DNA of 64,000 nucleotides. It comes from UBA1413 sp037447215 (GTDB taxonomy: Bacteria; Bacteroidota; Bacteroidia; Bacteroidales; Prolixibacteraceae). The DNA lies in contig JBBIHB010000009.1 in assembly GCA_037447215.1 (NCBI GenBank), positions 1 to 64,000 on the forward strand, written 5' to 3'. Shown piece after piece: positions 18,315 to 26,866 of the stretch; position 1 is the first letter of the stretch; the number at the start of each line of letters is the position of its first letter. The notes beneath the pieces are model-generated. The model was not told where the DNA came from, searched no databases, and was given only the letters and a program-made list of their open reading frames with translations. The position numbers and the translations under genes are program-made.

Positions 18315-19685
18315 TCAAATACATTCAAAGAACGTATAATACTTTTCGTTTTTAATTATTCTGGTGAGGTAGAGGGCAGCTTCGCGCAGGTGGTAGTCGC
18401 CCCACATGGAGGACTCGCCACAGGCAATTTTGTTTCCCTGGGGAACATAATCCCATCCGTTGGGCCGGTGGTATATGCTGTGCAGGAGCAATCCCTGATG
18501 TTCAGGGTTACTGCTCAGGTAGGGCCCTTCCATCAATCTGTCCATTAGGGTAAGTCCTGCCTGCCAGTAATTCCGTCCTTCACCGGCTTTACCAAGTAAA
18601 TGGCCCAACCGCAATAATCCCTGCGCCCCGATAGCAGCAGCCGAACTGTCAACCGGTTCCCATTCGTTGAAAGGGTCGGCGGGTTGGTTCAGGTAATCGC
18701 CCAGGCGGTGCAGGTTGGGGGCCCCTGTATCCCAGTATGGGATGCCGTCAACCGGTGTATTTGCTATAAAAAAATCACAGGTTGCTTTGGATGCAGTCAG
18801 AAAAATTTCTTTCAATGATTGCTTTCCACCCATCGGTTCAAATTCTTCGGCAGATAACTTTTCGAGGAGTTCAAGCTCTTCGGCAAATCCCAACATAGCC
18901 CATGCCAGGCCTCGTGTCCAGGTAGAAAAGCCGGTGTAGCCTTGTTGGGAGTTGGGGCATCGGAAATTGCCGTCGGTGGTATTGAAAACGGCTTCGTGGG
19001 TTGTTCTGCCCCATACATCATAGCTGTCGCGGCCTTCGCCATAGAAAACCGAATATCTGGCAGTGGATACCATATGTTGGATGGCTCTGTTCAGGAGAGA
19101 TATTTTTACATCGTTTTCACCCATCATAACATGCCCAAGCAGGTGGCTGACCATCAAAATCCGGCACGACCGAAGGGTATCTACAAACAGGGAGTGTGGT
19201 CCGTTAAAAGAGAAAATAAACCCCCCATTGCGGGTGTTGGTCCAACGGCTGGCTTGCACTGCCCCCGATATTTTGATAGCCAGTTCGTAAAAGTTTTTTT
19301 CCCATTCGTTGTTGGGAATTTTTCCTTCTTTCATAAGCCTGAGCAGGTTCCCGTAGGTGCTCAGGTTGTTGAAGCCGTGATCGTGCACGCCGAAATGACT
19401 GATATGTGGAGCCATTTTATGTAAGGTGTTATTGCGGCCGTTTTCGAGAAACCATTCTTCGCCAGTGGCATCGAACTGAAGAATAGAAGAACCAAACTGG
19501 AAACCCTGTGTCCATTCTGTCCAGCCACGGGTGCAGTATTTTCCGGCGACTGTAATTACCGGGGATCCTTTACTTGTATCCAACGTATTTTCGATGGAGA
19601 CTATCTTGCTTTCTGATAGTTCCCAAAGCTTGTCCAATTTGGCAGAAAGATCGGCAGGCGATATTTCAAAGTTGATTTTCAGCAT
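18315..19685 (-). CDS. GH88-like unsaturated glycuronyl hydrolase
   Basis: A 456-residue (alpha/alpha)6-barrel protein. The start chosen is MLKINFEISPADLS (19685). A longer frame to 19799 would cover the probable promoter and its repeats. Family features include GFSTWTRGLAWAMLGFA, DGIPYWDTGAPN and EPVDSSAAAIGAQGLL, which match GH88 enzymes (W-x-R-G-Q-A-W and D-S-S-A-A-A-I). These hydrate the unsaturated uronic acid left at the non-reducing end by polysaccharide lyases. No signal peptide is visible, so it probably acts on imported di- or oligosaccharides in the cytoplasm. It leads an operon and is divergent from two sulfatases, suggesting a sulfated uronate-containing glycan. Confidence 0.82.
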   Translation of the reverse strand: MLKINFEISPADLSAKLDKLWELSESKIVSIENTLDTSKGSPVITVAGKYCTRGWTEWTQGFQFGSSILQFDATGEEWFLENGRNNTLHKMAPHISHFGVHDHGFNNLSTYGNLLRLMKEGKIPNNEWEKNFYELAIKISGAVQASRWTNTRNGGFIFSFNGPHSLFVDTLRSCRILMVSHLLGHVMMGENDVKISLLNRAIQHMVSTARYSVFYGEGRDSYDVWGRTTHEAVFNTTDGNFRCPNSQQGYTGFSTWTRGLAWAMLGFAEELELLEKLSAEEFEPMGGKQSLKEIFLTASKATCDFFIANTPVDGIPYWDTGAPNLHRLGDYLNQPADPFNEWEPVDSSAAAIGAQGLLRLGHLLGKAGEGRNYWQAGLTLMDRLMEGPYLSSNPEHQGLLLHSIYHRPNGWDYVPQGNKIACGESSMWGDYHLREAALYLTRIIKNEKYYTFFECI

Positions 19686-19716
19686 AATCCGGAATAGTAA
19701 AATATTGCTGCAAGAT

Positions 19717-19797
19717 AAAAACTTTAAAGGATTTTTTAAGGTGAAGGTTTGGGGGATTGCTCTGATTATTGTATTGATGAAAACTTTGAAGGATTTC
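19717..19797. repeat. spaced direct repeats upstream of the GH88-like operon
   Basis: AAAACTTTAAAGGATTT (from 19717) and AAAACTTTGAAGGATTT (from 19780) differ at one base in 17 and are exactly 63 bp apart, about six helical turns. They lie 32-112 bp upstream of the GH88-like start, in the divergent regulatory region shared with the sulfatases. They could be a pair of regulator sites. Confidence 0.5.
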
Positions 19798-19885
19798 AAT
19801 TAATTTTTAATATACCAATCAATCATCAGTACGAAATTGGTTGGCATCATCAGACGGGTTGGATTAAGAATTGGGTCTTTTTTCC

Positions 19886-19893
19886 TATTTTTG
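19886..19893 (+). promoter_or_regulatory. -7 box of the first sulfatase
   Basis: TATTTTTG within TTCCTATTTTTGAA, 26 bp before the start codon. The same 14-base context recurs before the second sulfatase. Confidence 0.5.
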
Positions 19894-19918
19894 AAGATAA
19901 ATCAATTCCATCTATACC

Positions 19919-21307
19919 ATGAACCGGTCTTCTCTTATCTATTCATCCTTTGTTCTGCTCCCTGTGGTTGCCTGTACAGGTCACATGGAAAAGCAGTTTC
20001 CTGAAAAACCCAATATCATTTTTATTATGGCCGACGATCTGGGTTATGGTGATTTGAGCTGCTACGGTCAGGAGAAATTCGCAACACCAAACCTCGACAG
20101 GCTGGCGACTGAAGGGATGCGCTTTACCAACTATTACAGTGGGAGCACGGTTTGTGCACCGGCACGGAGCAGCCTGCTTGCCGGTTTACACACTGGACAT
20201 ACGCCAATCCGGGGAAATTCGGAAGTACAACCCGAAGGGCAACGTCCCATGCCGGCCGATACCCGCACGTTTGCACATTTGCTGCAGGAGGCTGGATATA
20301 CAACCGGAATTGTCGGGAAATGGGGATTAGGATATCCCGGGTCGGTAAGTGTTCCAAACAAAATGGGTTTCGATTATTTTTTTGGTGCAAATTGCCAGCG
20401 CCATGCCCATCACTACTATGTTGACTACCTTTGGGAAAATGACCAGAGGGTGGAATACCCCGAAAAAAGATACAGCCACGATGAAATGATGAACAAAGGG
20501 ATGGAGTTTATCCGGAACTACAGCAGCAAGCCTTTCATGCTGTATCTGGCCGTTAAGATACCCCATGCCGAGATGGTCCTTCCGGAGGAATACCTGGAGC
20601 CCTACAGGGGAAAATTCCCGGAACCTAAGCCTCATCCACCCGGGCAGCACTATGGTGAGCAATCACACCCCCGTGCAGCATTTGCCGCTATGGTCACACA
20701 TCTCGATTCCGGTGTTGGGCAATTGATGCAGCTTCTCAATGAACTGGGAATAGATGACAATACCATTGTAATATTTACATCAGATAACGGTCCACACCGC
20801 GAAGGGGGCCACGATCCGGAGTTTTTTCACAGCAGCGGCGGACTTCGCGGTTTTAAGCGCGACCTGTATGAAGGTGGCATCAGAGTGCCATTTATAGCCC
20901 GCTGGCCAGGCAAAATCAAACCCGGAACCAAATCCGATCATATTACAGCACACTGGGATATGTACCCAACATTCTGCGAACTGGCCGGAATTCAACCTGA
21001 AGGCAATCTGGATGGCATTTCCATATTGCCTGTACTCACCGGAAAAGAACAAACTACACACGAATACCTCTATTGGGAATTTCATGAACAGGGTTCTCGT
21101 CAGGCTGTACGCATGGGCAATTGGAAGGGGGTAAAAAACAATCTGCGAGAGGGCAACGCCCGGATTGAACTCTATAACCTCGAAACCGATGTAGCCGAAA
21201 CAAACGATTTATCAGCCGATTATCCAGACATTGTTTCGCGTATTGAACAGATTCTGGCAGAAGCAAGGGTGCCTTCACCGGAGTTTCCCTTTCCGGCTGA
21301 CAGGTGA
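19919..21307 (+). CDS. arylsulfatase-type S1 sulfatase, lipoprotein
   Basis: A 462-residue formylglycine-dependent sulfatase. An N-terminal lipoprotein signal ends in the lipobox VVAC. The metal site PNIIFIMADDLGYGD is followed by the modification motif CAPARSSLLAG (C79, the cysteine converted to formylglycine), GKWGLGYPG, and FTSDNGPHREGG. All elements of an active S1 enzyme are present. It probably removes sulfate from a glycan at the cell surface or in the periplasm. Maturation needs a sulfatase maturase, and none is encoded in the window. It leads a plus-strand unit with a second sulfatase. Confidence 0.93.
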   Translation: MNRSSLIYSSFVLLPVVACTGHMEKQFPEKPNIIFIMADDLGYGDLSCYGQEKFATPNLDRLATEGMRFTNYYSGSTVCAPARSSLLAGLHTGHTPIRGNSEVQPEGQRPMPADTRTFAHLLQEAGYTTGIVGKWGLGYPGSVSVPNKMGFDYFFGANCQRHAHHYYVDYLWENDQRVEYPEKRYSHDEMMNKGMEFIRNYSSKPFMLYLAVKIPHAEMVLPEEYLEPYRGKFPEPKPHPPGQHYGEQSHPRAAFAAMVTHLDSGVGQLMQLLNELGIDDNTIVIFTSDNGPHREGGHDPEFFHSSGGLRGFKRDLYEGGIRVPFIARWPGKIKPGTKSDHITAHWDMYPTFCELAGIQPEGNLDGISILPVLTGKEQTTHEYLYWEFHEQGSRQAVRMGNWKGVKNNLREGNARIELYNLETDVAETNDLSADYPDIVSRIEQILAEARVPSPEFPFPADR

Positions 21308-21535
21308 AGGCAGAAACCTATATTCTAATTATGTTTGTATTCCCATTAGTTCAAGAAGGTTGGCATAAAAAATACCTTAGCTTTCGTTAAAAAACAATTG
21401 TGTTTTTGATAGGATAGCGCTAAAATACAATCATCTTTCACATTTCGGAATCACTTTTAACGTTTATTTCTTCTTCATTTTCTTTGAAGATTGATTTATC
21501 AGACTATTATAAATAACTGATTATGGTTTTCTTCC

Positions 21536-21543
21536 TATTTTTG
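21536..21543 (+). promoter_or_regulatory. -7 box of the second sulfatase
   Basis: TATTTTTG in the context TTCCTATTTTTGAA, 20 bp before the ATG and matching the first sulfatase promoter. The 21308-21563 spacer (256 bp) holds no other recognisable feature. Confidence 0.5.
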
Positions 21544-21563
21544 AAAAAAACAAAATAAGTACG

Positions 21564-23105
21564 ATGAACCGCTCTGCTTTTTCAATTTCATCCATTGCAT
21601 TATTAACATTGGTAGCCTGCACCGGACAAGTTGATAAACACAAATCCGAAAAGCCCAATATTATCCTGTTTATGGTTGATGATATGGGATGGCAGGACAC
21701 TTCTGTGCCTTTCTGGAAAGAGCGGACACATTTCAATGATCTGTACCAAACGCCTAATATGGAGCGGTTGGCGGCAGAAGGGATGAAATTCACCCAGGCA
21801 TATGCATGTGCTGTTTGTTCGCCCACACGCACCAGCCTGATGACCGGGATGAATGCCGCACGGCACAGGGTTACCAACTGGACGCTACGGTACAACTTCT
21901 CTCAGGATCAACCCGATGATGTGTTGGAAATGCCGGTGTGGAACATGAATGGCCTGCAACCTGTTGATACAATACCCCATTCGGTGTATGCCACTACCTT
22001 GCCACAACTGCTCAGGGATAACGGCTACCATACCATACATTGCGGAAAGGCACATTGGGGAACCATGGATACTCCCGGTGAAAACCCAATAAACCTCGGC
22101 TTCGATGTGAACATTGCTGGTCATGCGGCTGGTGGACTGGGCAGTTTTTTAGGAGAGCGTAATTTCGGGAACGAAGGAAAGGGGATGCACACCAAACCCT
22201 GGGGAGTGCCAGGCATGGAAAAATACCACGGCGATACCATCAACCTGACCCATGCCCTCACCCTGGAAGCCATTGCAGCCCTTGATAAATCCCGGGAAAC
22301 CGGTAAGCCGTTCTTCCTCTATTTGTCGCACTACACAGTACATACCCCAATTGAACCCGACCACCGTTATATTCAGAAATACCGTGAAATGGGTCTTGAT
22401 GAACGGGAAGCCCGCTATGCTTCCATGATCGAAGGAATGGACCAAAGCCTGGGCGACCTGATGGATTATCTCGATAATAATGGCCTGACAAAAAATACTA
22501 TAATCCTGTTTATGTCCGACAATGGGGGGGTGAGCGCAACGGCCCGGGGCAGGGAACCTCATACCCACAACTGGCCGCTCAGCAGCGGAAAAGGATCGGC
22601 TTATGAAGGCGGTATCCGTGAGCCCATGATTGTTATTTGGCCCGGAAAAGTCCAGCCTGGTTCGGTTTGCAACGATTATCTTATTATTGAGGATTTTTTT
22701 CCGACCATCCTCGAAATGGCTGGAGTAAATGATTACCAGACAGTTCAGGAAGTTGATGGGATCAGCTTTGTTCCTATGCTGTTGCAAACCGGAATCACTT
22801 CGGAGGGGCGTGACCTTTTCTGGCATTATCCCAACAAATGGGGCTCATCTGGTCCGGGTATCGGAACCACAAGTACCATCCGAAGGGGCGATTGGAAACT
22901 GATTTACTGGTATAAGGATCAGTCGTTTGAGCTTTATAATATTTCAGATGACATCAGTGAAAAGAATAACCTTGCTGACAAAAATCCGGAAAAGGTAAAT
23001 GAATTAGCCTTGAAATTAGGGGAATACCTCAGAAGTGTTCAGGCCGATAGACCAATTAATAAGGAGACTACATTGTTGGTGGCATGGCCGGATAAAGCGC
23101 AATAA
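21564..23105 (+). CDS. S1-family sulfatase, lipoprotein
   Basis: A 513-residue formylglycine-type sulfatase. The lipoprotein signal ends LVAC. The motifs PNIILFMVDDMGWQD, CSPTRTSLMTG (C85 is the modified cysteine), GKAHWGT and LFMSDNGG are all present, so it should be active. Its leader resembles that of the first sulfatase (MNRS...VACTG), yet the bodies diverge, so the two are likely to attack different sulfate positions. The downstream YhcH-like gene follows after 28 bp. Confidence 0.93.
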   Translation: MNRSAFSISSIALLTLVACTGQVDKHKSEKPNIILFMVDDMGWQDTSVPFWKERTHFNDLYQTPNMERLAAEGMKFTQAYACAVCSPTRTSLMTGMNAARHRVTNWTLRYNFSQDQPDDVLEMPVWNMNGLQPVDTIPHSVYATTLPQLLRDNGYHTIHCGKAHWGTMDTPGENPINLGFDVNIAGHAAGGLGSFLGERNFGNEGKGMHTKPWGVPGMEKYHGDTINLTHALTLEAIAALDKSRETGKPFFLYLSHYTVHTPIEPDHRYIQKYREMGLDEREARYASMIEGMDQSLGDLMDYLDNNGLTKNTIILFMSDNGGVSATARGREPHTHNWPLSSGKGSAYEGGIREPMIVIWPGKVQPGSVCNDYLIIEDFFPTILEMAGVNDYQTVQEVDGISFVPMLLQTGITSEGRDLFWHYPNKWGSSGPGIGTTSTIRRGDWKLIYWYKDQSFELYNISDDISEKNNLADKNPEKVNELALKLGEYLRSVQADRPINKETTLLVAWPDKAQ

Positions 23106-23133
23106 CCTTGTTTATGTTTTAATACTTTATATT

Positions 23134-23703
23134 ATGCTGTTTGCTGATAGTAATGACAATTCATCAACTCCTGAAACATGGAGCCAGGAACAACTTTCTG
23201 CATGGTGCATTGCAGGAGAATGGAAATCGGGTTGGGAAATAATGGCCGATGAATCGGTCAACCAGGAAGAAATGGCAAAACAATTCTTTTTAAACCCTGA
23301 AAGATGGCAAAAGGCATTTGCTTTTCTGAAAGCAGAAGATTTAGGCAACCTGGCAACAGGTCGATATGAACTGTATGGGTCTGATTTGATTGCAATTATA
23401 GATGAATATACTACAAAAGGCGAAGAAGTTGCCCGCTTTGAAGCCCACCGCAAATTTGCCGATATTCAATATGTTATTTCGGGAAAGGAACGTATCGGGA
23501 TTACTCCGCTTGAAAAAACTACTGTAACAATTCCCTACGACCAAGAGAAGGACATTGTATTCCTTGATGCCTCGGTATTTGAATATAGAGCTGCCAGTCC
23601 TGAAAAGTTTTTTGTGTTTTTCCCTGAAGATGCCCATTGTCCGGGTGTTAAAATCCTCAAGACTTCTATTGTCAGGAAAGTGGTTATAAAAGTCAGGTTG
23701 TAA
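23134..23703 (+). CDS. YhcH/YjgK/YiaL (DUF386) family protein
   Basis: A 189-residue cupin-like protein. The start chosen is MLFADSNDN, because an in-frame ATG at 23035 would overlap the end of the sulfatase by 71 bp. Family residues are visible: FEAHRKFADIQYVISGKERIG (E/H metal site) and FFVFFPEDAHCPGV with the second histidine. Related proteins (EbgC, NanQ) help anomerisation or processing of sugars and sugar acids. The N-terminal ~45 residues (NSSTPETWSQEQLSAW) extend the usual family start. Role here is probably in catabolism of the sugar released by the sulfatases, by association only. Confidence 0.82.
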   Translation: MLFADSNDNSSTPETWSQEQLSAWCIAGEWKSGWEIMADESVNQEEMAKQFFLNPERWQKAFAFLKAEDLGNLATGRYELYGSDLIAIIDEYTTKGEEVARFEAHRKFADIQYVISGKERIGITPLEKTTVTIPYDQEKDIVFLDASVFEYRAASPEKFFVFFPEDAHCPGVKILKTSIVRKVVIKVRL

Positions 23704-23722
23704 TTTAATCAACTCAAAACTA

Positions 23723-23730
23723 TAAATTTG
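23723..23730 (+). promoter_or_regulatory. candidate -7 box of the RraA-like gene
   Basis: TAAATTTG matches TAnnTTTG, 45 bp before the RraA-like ATG. Confidence 0.35.
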
Positions 23731-23774
23731 TAATTTGTATATTTTTTAAATTCAAACCAATAAAGTAGATAACA

Positions 23775-24644
23775 ATGAAAAAAGTATTTCTGATTTTCTC
23801 AATCCTTTTTATGTTTAACCTCATTTCAAATGCACAGCAGGAATCCACAGTTTCGGATGAAGTTTTGCTCCAGCTATTCAGGGGGGCACGGGTTACCGAC
23901 GTGGTGGATGCCCTTGTAACCTGCGGATATATGGATGTAGGCGTAATGGATCCCGAAATAGCTCCCCTTTGGCGCGATGTGAAGGATATGAGCCACCGGT
24001 TTGCTGGTATTGCTGTTACAGTGCGTTATGGTCCTACCAACAGGCCAATGCACCCGGGTGCTGATCTTACCAAACCCGGAAATTACGATGTCTATCGTCA
24101 ATGGAGGGGAATGTGGTACTCACAACTTTCTACCGAACCCTTTCAGGAATTCCTGAAACCCGGATCGGTTATCGTAATGGACAACAAAGATGACAATGAC
24201 ACCGGCTCAACCGGTTCGAAAAACATACTCGATTGGAAGAAGAAAGGAGCTGTAGGACTGGTTACTGCGGGAGGTATCAGGGATATTGATGAGATAATTC
24301 TTCAGAAAAACCCGGTTTACACTAATTATGCAAAACGTGGAAGGGGCGAAAGAATTGGCAGGAATGAGGTGATTGATGTACAAAGGCCTGTTGTGGTTGG
24401 TGGAGTGCTGGTACACCCGGGCGATGTGGTAGTTGCCGATTCAGATGGGGTGGTTGTTGTTCCCCGAAGGGTTGCAGCCAGGGTAGGGCAAATTGCCTAT
24501 ATGGAACTTGTGGATGATATTGCCGGCCGGCGCCAGTTTTATGACAATCTCGGTATGGAACACGATGCAACAGTTGAAATACGCGAAGAACCTGCAAAGT
24601 TCTTCAAACGTCTTGGGCTTCCTGAAGATCCGAACCGGCCATAA
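23775..24644 (+). CDS. exported RraA-like (class II pyruvate aldolase-like) protein
   Basis: A 289-residue RraA/HMG aldolase-fold protein with an unusual signal peptide (about residues 1-21, MKKVFLIFSILFMFNLISNA). The family metal and substrate site is present as GLVTAGGIRDIDEI, including the Arg-Asp pair required in 4-hydroxy-4-methyl-2-oxoglutarate aldolases. GDVVVADSDGVVVVPR is another family signature. RraA homologues without a signal act as RNase E regulators or aldolases in the cytoplasm, so export to the periplasm is odd. It follows the YhcH-like gene by 71 bp. The substrate is unknown. Confidence 0.82.
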   Translation: MKKVFLIFSILFMFNLISNAQQESTVSDEVLLQLFRGARVTDVVDALVTCGYMDVGVMDPEIAPLWRDVKDMSHRFAGIAVTVRYGPTNRPMHPGADLTKPGNYDVYRQWRGMWYSQLSTEPFQEFLKPGSVIVMDNKDDNDTGSTGSKNILDWKKKGAVGLVTAGGIRDIDEIILQKNPVYTNYAKRGRGERIGRNEVIDVQRPVVVGGVLVHPGDVVVADSDGVVVVPRRVAARVGQIAYMELVDDIAGRRQFYDNLGMEHDATVEIREEPAKFFKRLGLPEDPNRP

Positions 24645-24657
24645 TGATTCATAATTA

Positions 24658-26553
24658 ATGAAACCATCAGATTCGAAGTATTCCCGTCTATTCCTAAGCC
24701 TCTTGATATTGTTTTCATTTGTATTATCAGGTTTTACAAAAGAATCAAGTTATAGCGATATTTCACATTTCAGCCATGTTTTCGGTAGTCAGAAAACCTA
24801 CAGGTTATATCTTCCTGAAAGTTATTCTATATCAGGACAACGATATCCGGTTATCTATTTCTTTCACGGATGGGGAGGCCGCTACTTTAAAGACCCGAGC
24901 GCAAAGCTTGAGTATGAAATGATTGGCGACCTGGTCAGCAAATACGAGGTTATCCTGGTAATGTGGGACGGCAGTATGGATGAGGATGAACCCCGTCCGT
25001 ATAACGTTGGAAACCACAACGATGTAAAATATCAGGTACAGATGGTAGATTATTTCCCGGAATTGGTAAAGCATATCGATACAACCTATCGAACACTTAC
25101 CAACCGCAACAATAGGGGAATCATTGGTTTCAGCATGGGTGGTTTTATGGCCAGTGTGGTTGCCGGAAAATATCCTGATTGGGTATCAGCAGCCGTGAAC
25201 CTCACAGGAAGTCCCGAATTTTTTATAGGAACACCTGAAAACCATACCCTCTACCCGGTACGTTATACCCTCGACAATCTGCGCGATGTGGCTTTTATGC
25301 TCCATAACCGCGAAATGTGCCCTATGGCAGGACTCAATGACGAGGTAGGAAATGCCGCCCGTTGGGCAGGAATGGAAAATTTCAAATATCTGAGATTGCC
25401 AAGAGGGCACATGGTTGACGAACCCGGTGAAACGAAAATTTTCGAATCAGCATTGAAATTTGTAATTGACAGGTTTAAAAATCCGGTCCCTCTTAAGGAA
25501 TCCTGGTCACATTACGATATATACCCCGGCTTCAGTTTATGGAGCTACTCAGTTGAAAGTAATAAAGATGAACCTGGTTTTCTTTATCTCCGTAATGTTT
25601 CTCAGTCAGGGTTTGGATTTTTTACACATAAATGGCTACCTAAGGGCCCACACATGAAAAACATTGAAGCAACCGTTTCAACCGCGCCCACATACAATCC
25701 ATCGGGGCAATATGAAATCCGGATATTTTATACATCAACAGGTGAAACTGAAACCAGAAGATTAATTGCCGACAGCCTGGGACGGTTACATATTACCCTT
25801 TCCGGTCAAGGGTGCGAAGTTGGGATTGTTCAGTCTTCGAAACCAGGCCACATGGTTGTATGCGGCTATTCGGTCAATAATAATCAGGCCTTTGTAAGGG
25901 CAAATCAATCCAATAGGCTTACCGTTAACCTTTTCAGCAGGAACGGGAAGTTTAAAAACGGCGAAAAACTGAAAATTTCTTTAAGCTGTGCCGACAATGA
26001 CGTAACCCTTTCAAACTCCGAGCAAACCATTAAACTGCACAAAAACAGCGATAAGGTTGTAGTTTCAGATATCGGAATAGAGTGCTTCAGCAAACCTCCC
26101 ACCGACGGCTCCCCGGGGTGGCTCAGGGTATTGGTAAACATCGAACATAAAGGGTTAAGCACCAAAGATGAATTTTTACTGCCCGTTTGGTACGATCTGG
26201 AGAGTTTTGAGGATTTTACACTGGTAAGATATCCCTCAATCGGACAAAATAAGGGTGTTTCGATAAAACCCGGCAATGAAGTCAGGGCATCGGATATGAT
26301 TGAAATATTAATTGATGGAAAGCGTCTAATGCTCTTTTCGAATGATGAAGCAATAGCTGAAAAAATAGTGGGATATGATATGGTGCCGGCACACTGGCCC
26401 GATGGCTTTACTCCGGTATCGAAGCTGATAATTGCCGATAACGCAATTCCTGGCAGCGAAGTTGAATTGATTGGCTTTTACGAAACAAAAAGTTGGAACC
26501 CTATATACCGTAAGCAACATTGGGGAAAAATAATGCTAAAGGTTATAGAGTAA
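24658..26553 (+). CDS. secreted alpha/beta hydrolase (esterase) with C-terminal beta domains
   Basis: A 631-residue protein with an N-terminal signal (about residues 8-23). The catalytic domain (about 35-275) resembles esterase D/feruloyl esterase-type hydrolases: YFFHGWGGRY oxyanion region, nucleophile S159 in GFSMGG, and a histidine in RLPRGHMVDEP. The remaining ~350 residues form beta-rich domains of no recognised family, with a Ig-like look (about 410-510). It may remove ester groups from the same glycan as the sulfatases. It starts 13 bp after the RraA-like gene and is the last plus-strand gene of the cluster. Confidence 0.8.
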   Translation: MKPSDSKYSRLFLSLLILFSFVLSGFTKESSYSDISHFSHVFGSQKTYRLYLPESYSISGQRYPVIYFFHGWGGRYFKDPSAKLEYEMIGDLVSKYEVILVMWDGSMDEDEPRPYNVGNHNDVKYQVQMVDYFPELVKHIDTTYRTLTNRNNRGIIGFSMGGFMASVVAGKYPDWVSAAVNLTGSPEFFIGTPENHTLYPVRYTLDNLRDVAFMLHNREMCPMAGLNDEVGNAARWAGMENFKYLRLPRGHMVDEPGETKIFESALKFVIDRFKNPVPLKESWSHYDIYPGFSLWSYSVESNKDEPGFLYLRNVSQSGFGFFTHKWLPKGPHMKNIEATVSTAPTYNPSGQYEIRIFYTSTGETETRRLIADSLGRLHITLSGQGCEVGIVQSSKPGHMVVCGYSVNNNQAFVRANQSNRLTVNLFSRNGKFKNGEKLKISLSCADNDVTLSNSEQTIKLHKNSDKVVVSDIGIECFSKPPTDGSPGWLRVLVNIEHKGLSTKDEFLLPVWYDLESFEDFTLVRYPSIGQNKGVSIKPGNEVRASDMIEILIDGKRLMLFSNDEAIAEKIVGYDMVPAHWPDGFTPVSKLIIADNAIPGSEVELIGFYETKSWNPIYRKQHWGKIMLKVIE

Positions 26554-26644
26554 TTTATAGGAACTTTTAAGAAGCCTTTAGGATCGCCGTTTGCGTTTGA
26601 AATAAATCCGAATGCAATTACTATAGGCAAACTGTTTTATGTTG
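26554..26644. other. spacer before the degraded region
   Basis: Ninety-one bases between the esterase stop and the end of the S41 remnant. No gene, hairpin with a T run, or promoter box is evident. Confidence 0.5.
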
Positions 26645-26866
26645 TTAATTTGCCGAGATAACCGTACCCGGCCTGAAATAACCTGCAAAAATATTGCCCT
26701 GGTTTAATACTTCCCGTGCTTACTGAACATCTGAATCGGTGCCAAAGGTTGCCCTTATTGCGCCTTTTTGGTAGTAATACCTCGACACAATTTCACCGCG
26801 CAGCAATTCACTTATTTGCTCCGGGGTTTCAGCCTCGATTCGAGGGTTTATAACTTGATGGATAGA
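26645..26866 (-). pseudogene. C-terminal remnant of an S41-like peptidase
   Basis: The minus strand encodes PEQISELLRGEIVSRYYYQ, followed by KGAIRATFGTDSDVQ. This is a pattern I recognise from the C-termini of S41 carboxy-terminal processing peptidases (E-I-V-x-R-Y-Y-x-x-x-G). A TAA codon at 26720-26722 then interrupts the frame where a lysine is expected, and 24 more in-frame codons (AREVLNQGNIFAGYFRP and on) continue to a second stop at 26645. Upstream, the homology ends near 26866, where IS-like sequence begins. No catalytic region remains, so this is a dead fragment with a nonsense mutation. Confidence 0.45.

Noticed and set aside
23035..23133. An earlier start for the YhcH-like protein
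   Set aside because: It would overlap the sulfatase end by 71 bp and add a hydrophobic segment (VYVLILYI) not typical of the family. The ATG at 23134 is better placed.
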